Positions 58,053-64,000 of a stretch of DNA of 64,000 bases are shown in pieces. The translations under genes were made by a program, and so were the position numbers. The stretch covers positions 1-64,000 of the forward strand of contig JBJXFQ010000133.1 of assembly GCA_046155605.1 (NCBI GenBank), in the 5' to 3' direction. Every line of letters starts with the position of its first letter. Position 1 is the first letter of the stretch. This stretch comes from JAEUIZ01 sp046155605 (GTDB lineage Bacteria; Planctomycetota; Phycisphaerae; Phycisphaerales; UBA1924). A model generated the notes under the pieces. That model saw nothing but the letters and a program-made list of their open reading frames with translations. It was not told where the DNA came from and searched no databases.

Positions 58053-59066
58053 ATGACGGAGACGTTGCCGCCGCCGGGTGATCGGGCGATCCAGTTCCGC
58101 GAGGCGTTGCGCGAGGCCATGGCCGAGGAGATGCGACGCGACCCGCGCATCTTCCTCATGGGCGAGGAAGTCGCCGAGTACAACGGCGCGTACAAGATCA
58201 GCCAGGGAATGCTCGACGAGTTCGGACCCAAGCGGATCATCGATGCCCCCATTTCCGAGAACGGTTTCGCGGGCCTGGCCGTCGGTGCCGCGATGTACGG
58301 CCTCCGGCCCATCATCGAGTTCATGTCGTGGTCGTTCAGCCTCGTCGCCGCCGACCAGATCCTCAATAACGTCCCCAAGATGCTCTACATGTCCGGCGGG
58401 CAATGGGGCTGCCCCGTCGTCTTCCGCGGCAACGACGGCGCGGGCGGCCAACTCGGCTCCACCCACTCCTGGTGCGTCGAGGGGCTGTTCAGCAACGTGC
58501 CCGGCGTCAAGATCGCCATCCCCAGTTGCCCCTACGACGCCAAGGGCCTCCTCAAGACCGCCATCCGCGACGACGACCCCGTCTTCTTCCTCGAGTCCGA
58601 GCGCATGCTCGGCGACAAGGCCCCGGTGCCCGTCGAGGAATACACGATTCCGTTCGGCCAGGCGGCGCTGCGGCGGGGTTCATGGGACGAACCGGCGGAT
58701 TGCACGATCGTCAGTTTCGGCCGCCCCGTGAACTTCTGCCTGGAAGCAGCGGACGAACTGCTGAAAGAGGGCATCCCAACGCATGTGCTCGACATGCGCA
58801 CCATCCGCCCGCTGGATATGGCATCGGTGCTGCGGTCGCTTCGGATGACGGGCCGGATCGTGGTGGTCGATCAATCGTGGCCGTTCGCGAGCGTGGCGAG
58901 CGAGGTCGTCACGCAGGTCTGCGAGCAGGGGTTTGATTGGCTCGACCATCAGCCGCTGCGCGTCAACAGCGACGACGTGCCGGCGCCGTACAGCAAGGTG
59001 CTGGAAAGCGAGTTTCTTCCGCATAAGGGGAAGATTGTGGCGGCGGTGAAGAGGACGCTCTTGTGA
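58053..59066 (+). CDS. pdhB: Pyruvate dehydrogenase E1 component, beta subunit
   Basis: 337 residues from ATG 58053, which has AGGA 7 bases upstream; the ATG at 58047 is too close to that site. E1-beta blocks: FLMGEEVAEYNGAYK, ISENGFAGLAVGAAM, STHSWCVEGLFSNVPG, VLDMRTIRPLD and VVVDQSWPFASV. The alpha subunit is not in this window; upstream is the oppositely oriented polymerase gene. The E2 gene follows 946 bases later, beyond a lipoprotein gene on the other strand. Confidence 0.9.
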   Translation: MTETLPPPGDRAIQFREALREAMAEEMRRDPRIFLMGEEVAEYNGAYKISQGMLDEFGPKRIIDAPISENGFAGLAVGAAMYGLRPIIEFMSWSFSLVAADQILNNVPKMLYMSGGQWGCPVVFRGNDGAGGQLGSTHSWCVEGLFSNVPGVKIAIPSCPYDAKGLLKTAIRDDDPVFFLESERMLGDKAPVPVEEYTIPFGQAALRRGSWDEPADCTIVSFGRPVNFCLEAADELLKEGIPTHVLDMRTIRPLDMASVLRSLRMTGRIVVVDQSWPFASVASEVVTQVCEQGFDWLDHQPLRVNSDDVPAPYSKVLESEFLPHKGKIVAAVKRTLL

Positions 59067-59126
59067 ACGATTCTGGCTTTATTGAAATTTAGACTTCTAA
59101 GAAACCGCTGCTAACGCTGCACGAGC

Positions 59127-59825
59127 TCATCGCTTCGGAATCACACCGGTTTTCTTGAAAATCTCCCATTCGTCCTTCGTCGTTGCGGGAACTTCTTCCT
59201 GCCGCTGTTTGGAGATATCGTAGTAGAAGTACCGCACCGCGCCAGCGTATCTTGTCATAAAGTAGATACGGTCGGTTGATTTGATGTATGAAAATGGGAG
59301 CGCTACACGAAGCTCGCCTTGCTTGTTCAGCACCGCAGATCCATCGTCGGCCTCGGTCACGCCTGGAACTTTGCTCTCGAGAAACAGTTTGGCGTCAGAA
59401 GGCAGGGGCCGGATAAACACCGTCGCCCCGCTTCCGCTCTCGGCCTTGGTGCTCACATACTTCAGTTCGATGATGATGGCGTCGTTGGACGCGATCGACG
59501 TTCCTTCCGAGTTGCGTATTGCGGTGATCAAACCATGCCAGTGCCGAATTTCATCACAAATCTCGTCAACAGTGTACGTCTCAGCCTTTCTCGAAAGGGG
59601 GAGTGTGTAGGAGAGCGGCGTTGCCGTTCGCGACGAAGCGCCGGCGTTTACCATTCCTTCGGAGATAAAAGTGGTCTCGTCGTTTGGAATAGAAACGAAG
59701 CTCGCGCCAAGGCTGGGGTTTCTGAACGCTCCGATTCGCGTGCCGGATTCGCATCCTGCAAGCGTGGCACTTGCTACTAGCAGAGCCGATAGCCAAAGTG
59801 CCCGCCAGCGGTGGTTGTACAGCAT
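59127..59825 (-). CDS. Lipoprotein of unknown function
   Basis: 232 residues with GAGGAG before the ATG. Lipobox LAGC after a hydrophobic leader, so the protein is predicted to be lipid-anchored. The rest, including YTVDEICDEIRHWHGL and TDRIYFMTRYAGAVRYFY, is not recognised. Its region (about 59.07-59.96 kb) is visibly lower in G+C than the flanking PDH genes, suggesting insertion. Confidence 0.75.
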   Translation of the reverse strand: MLYNHRWRALWLSALLVASATLAGCESGTRIGAFRNPSLGASFVSIPNDETTFISEGMVNAGASSRTATPLSYTLPLSRKAETYTVDEICDEIRHWHGLITAIRNSEGTSIASNDAIIIELKYVSTKAESGSGATVFIRPLPSDAKLFLESKVPGVTEADDGSAVLNKQGELRVALPFSYIKSTDRIYFMTRYAGAVRYFYYDISKQRQEEVPATTKDEWEIFKKTGVIPKR

Positions 59826-59952
59826 TGTTCAATTCTCCTCGTGGGTCCCAGCATCTCAACGTGTTGGCGCATCGTCCGGTAGTCAGCTCCGACTTCGCAA
59901 AGCACTTTGTCGTCGCCGTTGCTCTTACACTATTCAAGCACAGGCACGCATC

Positions 59953-59990
59953 GCATCGATGCAGACGATGGGATTTTGTTCGCGTACAAT
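59953..59990 (+). promoter_or_regulatory. Candidate promoter/operator of the E2 gene
   Basis: A perfect 10-bp palindrome GCATCGATGC (59953-59962) precedes a -10-like TACAAT (59985-59990). No clear -35 is seen. GGGAG lies 5 bases before the E2 ATG at 60012. Confidence 0.35.
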
Positions 59991-60011
59991 GGAGTGTATG
60001 CGGGAGTAGTC

Positions 60012-61409
60012 ATGCCAATCAAGATCGAAATGCCCCGTCTCTCCGACACCATGCAGGCCGGCACGGTCGTCAAGTGGAACGTGAAGGAAGGCCAGGCGGT
60101 CAAGAGTGGCGACGTCCTCGCCGACATCGAGACCGACAAGGCCACGATGGAACTCCCCAGTTACGACGACGGCACCGTCGCCGCCATCCTTGCCGCCGAG
60201 GGCCAGAACATCCCGATTGGCACCGCGATCCTGGTCCTCGCCGCCAAGGGCGAGAGCGTCGAACAGGCCCGGGCCGCTGCGGGGGGCGCTTCGGCGAACG
60301 CCGCGCCTGTGAGGGCATCGGCCGGCGGCGCGACGAGCGCCTCGCGCGCGGCCTCCGGCGCCACCGCCGTCGCCGAGCCGCCCGCGTCGGTGGGGAACGA
60401 CATCGTCGAGCCGCGCGTCGGTCGCGTCTTCGCCTCGCCGCTTGCGCGTAAGGTCGCGGCCGATGCCGGCGTTGATCTCGCGGCGCTGCAAGGCACCGGC
60501 CCGGGCGGACGCATCGTGCGCAAGGACGTCGAGGCCGCTCGAGGTGGCACCGGCCTCCAGACCGGTGCATCCGGTCGCGTGAGTGACAGCCGAGCGGCCC
60601 AACTCACCGCCGCACACGTCCCGCCCATGCCCGAGGCGATGATCCCGCCGGCCGGCGCGATGCTCACGACCCGCACCGTCCCGCTCTCGAACATGCGCCG
60701 CATCATCGCCGAGCGCCTGGTCCAGTCCAAGACCACCATCCCGCACTACCAGGTCACCGTCGAGGCCGATGTCGATGCGCTGCTCGCGCTCCGCACCACG
60801 CTCAACGAGCAACTTGCGTCCCAGGGCGTGAAACTCAGCGTCAACGACTTCCTCGTCCGCGCCTGCGCCCTCGCCATGCACCAGCACCCCTTCGTCAATA
60901 GCAAGTGGATCAAGGCTGGAGCCGATCGCGCGAGCGATCGGACCGAGGCCGCCGCCAACCCCTCCATCGAGATCATCCCCGACGTCAACATCGGCGTCGC
61001 CATCGCCCTCCCCGAGGAGCGCGGCGGCGGGCTCGTCGTCGCCACCATCCGCAACGCCGATCGCCTCGGCCTGCGGCAGATCTCAACCAGGGCCAAGACG
61101 CTGGCCGAGAAGGCCCGCGCCAAGGGCCTCACCGTCGAGGAGATGGCTGACTCGACCTTCACCATCTCCAACCTCGGGATGTTCGGCGTCGAGCACTTCA
61201 CCGCCATCATCAACCCGCCCAACGTCGCCATTCTCGCCGTCGGCGCGGCGGTGCTCAAACCAGTCGTCAAGGATGGCAACGTCGTCCCCGGCCACCGCAT
61301 GTCTATGACCATGTCGAGCGACCACCGCGTCGTCGATGGCGCGATGGCGGCACAATACCTCGCGACGGTCAAGGGGATGTTGGAGCGGCCGGCGACGCTG
61401 CTGGTGTAG
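60012..61409 (+). CDS. pdhC: Dihydrolipoamide acetyltransferase (PDH E2) with REP-derived insertion
   Basis: 465 residues from ATG 60012. N-terminal lipoyl domain with the modified Lys in ETDKATMEL; Ala-rich linker; peripheral subunit-binding domain (FASPLARKVAADAGVDL, GTGPGGRIVRKDV); catalytic domain with SSDHRVVDGAMAA. Between NSKWI and IIPDVNIGVAIAL the protein has about 15 more residues than typical E2s, including GADRASDRTEA, encoded by a REP-like hairpin (60922-60941) in frame. The insertion falls in a surface-loop position by alignment memory; activity is likely retained. Confidence 0.9.
   Translation: MPIKIEMPRLSDTMQAGTVVKWNVKEGQAVKSGDVLADIETDKATMELPSYDDGTVAAILAAEGQNIPIGTAILVLAAKGESVEQARAAAGGASANAAPVRASAGGATSASRAASGATAVAEPPASVGNDIVEPRVGRVFASPLARKVAADAGVDLAALQGTGPGGRIVRKDVEAARGGTGLQTGASGRVSDSRAAQLTAAHVPPMPEAMIPPAGAMLTTRTVPLSNMRRIIAERLVQSKTTIPHYQVTVEADVDALLALRTTLNEQLASQGVKLSVNDFLVRACALAMHQHPFVNSKWIKAGADRASDRTEAAANPSIEIIPDVNIGVAIALPEERGGGLVVATIRNADRLGLRQISTRAKTLAEKARAKGLTVEEMADSTFTISNLGMFGVEHFTAIINPPNVAILAVGAAVLKPVVKDGNVVPGHRMSMTMSSDHRVVDGAMAAQYLATVKGMLERPATLLV
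60922..60941 (+). repeat. REP-like hairpin embedded in the E2 coding sequence
   Basis: CCGATCG, loop CGCGAG, CGATCGG: identical in stem and 5 of 6 loop bases to hairpin A at 15614-15633 beside the RAYT gene. Codon phase is kept. Confidence 0.75.
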
Positions 61410-61418
61410 GAGGCACCG

Positions 61419-61583
61419 ATGCTCGCCACACGTTTCATTTCTTTGGAGGCCCTCGGCTTCGCGATGGCGATGGAGCCGTGGTATACGTTGCCGGTGATGC
61501 TGGTCATCGCGTGGGCGGCCGTGAGCAAGGTTCGCAGCGGGCGGCTTCCGCCGAGGTGGCGCACGAATGCCACGGGTCGGTGA
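61419..61583 (+). CDS. Small membrane protein (54 aa) after E2
   Basis: GGAGG (61409-61413) lies 5 bases before ATG 61419; the stop is TGA at 61581-61583. One likely transmembrane segment, WYTLPVMLVIAWAAVSKV, and a basic C-terminus (RSGRLPPRWR). Begins 10 bases after the E2 stop, so probably the last gene of that transcript. No homologue recognised. Confidence 0.5.
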   Translation: MLATRFISLEALGFAMAMEPWYTLPVMLVIAWAAVSKVRSGRLPPRWRTNATGR

Positions 61584-61601
61584 GTGGCGCGGTGCGAGCG
61601 G

Positions 61602-62195
61602 CTACCCCTGCTGCCTTCCCTCGACCGCGGCGATCAGGCAGCCGCACGCGAGAATGACGAGGTCGTCGATCTCGGGGTCGTCCGCGAGGATGGAGACGCC
61701 GAGTCGATAGACGAATAGATTGAAGTGCGTGCGATACTGCGCGATCGACGGCTTGCCGGCCCGCTCCAGCGTGAAGGTCTGCGGGCTCAGCAGCGAGACA
61801 AAGTCGACCCAGCGACGCAGGAACGCGAGGAAGTTGCCCCGTTCCGTCAGCGTCGCCAGTTCGCGCCCATGAGGATCAAAGACGAGCCACGAATCCTTCA
61901 GGAAGGTCGAGGCCATCCCCTTTCGGCGCAGCGACGCAAGCACTTGTCCCGTCGGCAGGGTCACGTCATAGGTGGCGGAGAAGTCGATCACCTGCCGCGC
62001 CTTGATGACAAGCAGTTCGGTCGTGCAGGACTCGTCGGTGTAGAGGCGGATGTCCTCGCGCAGTTTGAAGGCCTTCTGTTTGCAGAACGCGACGACGGAG
62101 CCGTCGGGCGCGAAGACGTGGAACGACGCGCCGAAGAGTTTCAGAACCTTGCGGCGGATCGTGTACTGCTCGCCGGGCTGTGCGTTGAATGCCAT
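61602..62195 (-). CDS. LURP-one-related / scramblase-like protein
   Basis: 197 residues from ATG 62195, with GGAGGAA upstream. The beta-rich Tubby-like fold is suggested by TIRRKVLKLFGASFHVFAPD, GSVVAFCKQKAFKLREDI, VIDFSATYDVTLPTG and LVFDPHGRELATL, the LOR/phospholipid-scramblase pattern. The C-terminal hydrophobic end (DLVILACGCLIAAVE) could contact membrane. Function in bacteria is not known. Confidence 0.75.
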   Translation of the reverse strand: MAFNAQPGEQYTIRRKVLKLFGASFHVFAPDGSVVAFCKQKAFKLREDIRLYTDESCTTELLVIKARQVIDFSATYDVTLPTGQVLASLRRKGMASTFLKDSWLVFDPHGRELATLTERGNFLAFLRRWVDFVSLLSPQTFTLERAGKPSIAQYRTHFNLFVYRLGVSILADDPEIDDLVILACGCLIAAVEGRQQG

Positions 62196-62328
62196 GCGTT
62201 CCTCCACCTGGCGCGGCGGCCGGCGTGGTGGGCCGACGCGCTGCGGCGAGCACTCTACCATCCCGCGCCGCAACTCGCACGCCCGAATCCAGAACCCGCG
62301 CGCCACCGCCGCTCACGCTGAACCGCTC

Positions 62329-62583
62329 ATGGCCCAACGCCTCGTCATTGCCCTTGCCCTGATCGTCGCCCTCTCGGTGGCGTGCTGGCTCATCCTCCCG
62401 CGCTACGGCTTCGATGTTCCCATCTGGCTCCCCTTCGCGGGCTATTTCATCATCCTCCTCGCGTGTGTCCTGCCGATGCTCGAACGCGAACAAGCCGAGG
62501 TCGATGAGTTGCACACGATCGACCCCGGCCCGAGCCCCGACGACATCGCCCGCTTCGGCGGCGAAGACGAATCCCGTCGCTGA
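62329..62583 (+). CDS. Small two-helix membrane protein
   Basis: 84 residues from ATG 62329. Two hydrophobic segments (VIALALIVALSVACWLIL and LPFAGYFIILLACVLPML) followed by an acidic tail (LHTIDPGPSPDDIARFGG). No recognised family. It diverges from the LURP-one-like gene with 133 bases between. Confidence 0.6.
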   Translation: MAQRLVIALALIVALSVACWLILPRYGFDVPIWLPFAGYFIILLACVLPMLEREQAEVDELHTIDPGPSPDDIARFGGEDESRR

Positions 62584-62626
62584 GATCGCTCTTCACGGGA
62601 ATGCGCCATTCCTGCCAGCGCGAGCG

Positions 62627-62749
62627 CTACTTCGCGTAGATCCGGACAATCGGCGGTCCGGCGTTGGCAAATGCCCTTGCCGCGGCTTCCGCAAGCACCG
62701 ATTCCGAGTCCCGCGACGAGATGATGATCGCATCCACTTCGGCCCGCAA
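62627..62749 (-). pseudogene. Possible gene remnant or short ORF
   Basis: About 40 codons on the minus strand with protein-like composition (VDAIIISSRDSESVLAEAAA...IVRIYAK, stop TAG at 62627). The frame is open further upstream through the end of the ICDH-family gene but has no good start or ribosome site. It may be the end of a decayed gene. Low confidence. Confidence 0.25.
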
Positions 62750-62771
62750 CGCTCCAGGGCGAACGACCCGC

Positions 62772-63989
62772 TCAGCCGGCGATTCTTGCCACTTCCTTCG
62801 CCACGTCCATCGTGCTGTGCTTACCGCCCATGTCGTAGGTCCGCACCTTTCCCTCCTTGATGACCCGCGCGACCGCCGCTTCGAGTCGGGCCGCCATCTG
62901 CTTCTCAGCCGCGCCGCCCTTGCCCCCGCCCGCCGGGTGTCCGTTCCCGTCGCCCAGCCAGTCCAGCATCATCTTCGCCGTCAGCAGCATCGCGTGCGGA
63001 TTCACTTTGTTTTGCCCGGCATACTTGGGCGCGCTCCCGTGCGTGGGCTCAAAGACCGCGTACGTGTCTCCCAGGTTGGCGCTCGGCGCGAACCCCAGCC
63101 CGCCGACCAGCCCAGCGCAGAGGTCGCTCACGATGTCTCCGAACATGTTTTCAGCCACGAGCACGCTGTAGTCCTGTGGGTTCTTGAACATCCACATGCA
63201 GATCGCGTCGATGTTCGCCTCGTCCGCCCAGATGCCGGCGCTCTTGTACTCCTCCGCCAACTTCCGGAAGATCCGCGTCATCAGCCCGCCCGTCTCGCGC
63301 AGGACGTTCGGCTTCTCCACCAGCGTCACCCGCTTTCGCCCCGTCCGCTTCGCAAACTCGAACGCCTGCCGGCAGATGTTCGTGCATCCTTGCACGCTCA
63401 CGATCCGCGTCGAGAGCGCCACGTTTTCCAGCCCCTTGTCCTTCCACGGCTTCATCTTCGGGTTCGCGCACAACGCCGTGTACACCGGCTCCGGCAGAGG
63501 ATAAAACTCCACGCCGCCGTACGAGCCTTCGGTGTTCTCGCGGAACACCACCTGGTCGATCATCACGTCCTTGACCTTGCCGTCAGGCCCCGGCGGATTG
63601 GCGATCGCCGTGCCGCGATAGTTCAGCGGGTTGCCCTCGTACGACTTGCACGGGCGCATGTTGGTGTGCAGGTTGAACATCTGCCGCAGTTTTACGATCG
63701 GCGAGAAGTACACCAGCCCCTTGGCCTTGAGCGAGGGGGCGAGTTCCTCCTTCGCCTCGTCCTGCGGCTTGCTCGTGATCGCCCCAAACAGCCCGCAACT
63801 CGTCCGCTTCAGCGTCTCGATCGACCGATCCGGCAGCGCGTTCCCCTCCTTACACCAGAACTCCCACCCGATGTCGGTCGGGATGTACGTCGCGTCGAGT
63901 TTCAGCGCGTCGAGTACGATGCGAGTGGCTTCCATCACGTCGTTGCCGATGCCGTCACCGGGCATCCAGGCGATTGAGAACTTGGGCAT
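62772..63989 (-). CDS. Isocitrate/isopropylmalate dehydrogenase family protein
   Basis: 405 residues, complete. Beta-decarboxylating dehydrogenase: N-terminal MPGDGIGNDVM, active-site FRENTEGSYGG, metal-binding and family signature ENMFGDIVSDLCAGLVGG, then EPTHGSAPKYAG. Substrate could be isocitrate (TCA cycle) or a related 2-hydroxy-3-carboxylate; the surrounding genes do not decide. Because aconitase and fumarase are in the same window, isocitrate is the simplest guess. Confidence 0.87.
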   Translation of the reverse strand: MPKFSIAWMPGDGIGNDVMEATRIVLDALKLDATYIPTDIGWEFWCKEGNALPDRSIETLKRTSCGLFGAITSKPQDEAKEELAPSLKAKGLVYFSPIVKLRQMFNLHTNMRPCKSYEGNPLNYRGTAIANPPGPDGKVKDVMIDQVVFRENTEGSYGGVEFYPLPEPVYTALCANPKMKPWKDKGLENVALSTRIVSVQGCTNICRQAFEFAKRTGRKRVTLVEKPNVLRETGGLMTRIFRKLAEEYKSAGIWADEANIDAICMWMFKNPQDYSVLVAENMFGDIVSDLCAGLVGGLGFAPSANLGDTYAVFEPTHGSAPKYAGQNKVNPHAMLLTAKMMLDWLGDGNGHPAGGGKGGAAEKQMAARLEAAVARVIKEGKVRTYDMGGKHSTMDVAKEVARIAG

Positions 63990-64000
63990 GTCAAATGCTC

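Overview
The window is about 64 kb of high-G+C bacterial chromosome, most likely from a planctomycete of the Phycisphaerales type. The evidence is the combination of cysteine-containing 'GC-type' dockerin tails (CYANCD...PPVLNVNDFVCF), several secreted proteins with prepilin-like N-termini, an ECF sigma factor paired with a membrane Ser/Thr kinase, a HYExAFE-family protein, a PEP-CTERM-like tail, and an unusually large signal peptidase I. No rRNA, tRNA or CRISPR array was found. The first gene (argB) is cut by the window edge; the last gene (isocitrate/isopropylmalate dehydrogenase family) is complete.

Layout. 0-1.8 kb: arginine genes argB-argF. 1.9-7.3 kb: secreted and surface proteins (dockerin protein, a paralogous pair with different C-terminal sorting tails, two prepilin-like proteins). 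7.3-12.5 kb: NDH-2, a small secreted protein, and an ECF sigma factor/kinase pair. 12.6-15.6 kb: a DUF4198-like protein coupled to a large BNR-repeat dockerin protein. 15.6-16.3 kb: a REP-associated transposase (RAYT) flanked by REP-like hairpins. 16.3-20.5 kb: an isolated nuoF, two paralogous prepilin-like proteins and an FKBP. 20.7-29.2 kb: DinB-family protein, GNAT, uvrB, HYExAFE protein, three small secreted/membrane proteins, a PSP1/YaaT protein and lepB. 29.2-37.9 kb: beta-helix dockerin protein, pdxJ, aconitase, a HhH-GPD glycosylase, a glutamine amidotransferase and a GT9 glycosyltransferase. 38-46.9 kb: two unknown exported proteins, a 2-hydroxyacid dehydrogenase, a double-domain PTPS, another dockerin protein and gspE. 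46.9-49.2 kb: a visibly lower-G+C island with a FliA-type sigma factor, a small partner, a ribbon-helix-helix protein and a B12-binding-fold protein. 49.2-64 kb: pabA/trpG, exported carbonic anhydrase, a transglutaminase-fold protein, fumC, an acyl-CoA ligase, a YefM/ParE toxin-antitoxin pair, a Y-family polymerase, pyruvate dehydrogenase E1-beta and E2 separated by a low-G+C lipoprotein gene, a LURP-one-like protein and a dehydrogenase.

How the parts connect. Five dockerin-tailed proteins, four prepilin-like proteins, gspE and lepB form a scattered surface-export set. Central metabolism is represented by aconitase, an ICDH-family enzyme, fumarase, PDH subunits, NDH-2 and NuoF, mostly as single genes rather than operons. 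Two regulatory modules stand out: the coupled ECF sigma/kinase and the FliA-type sigma island, whose divergent intergenic region carries a good match to a FliA-class promoter. The REP-like hairpin next to the RAYT gene recurs, with one base changed in its 20-bp core, in frame inside the PDH E2 gene 45 kb away. Together with an E2 insertion at that point, this suggests that REP elements here can become protein sequence.
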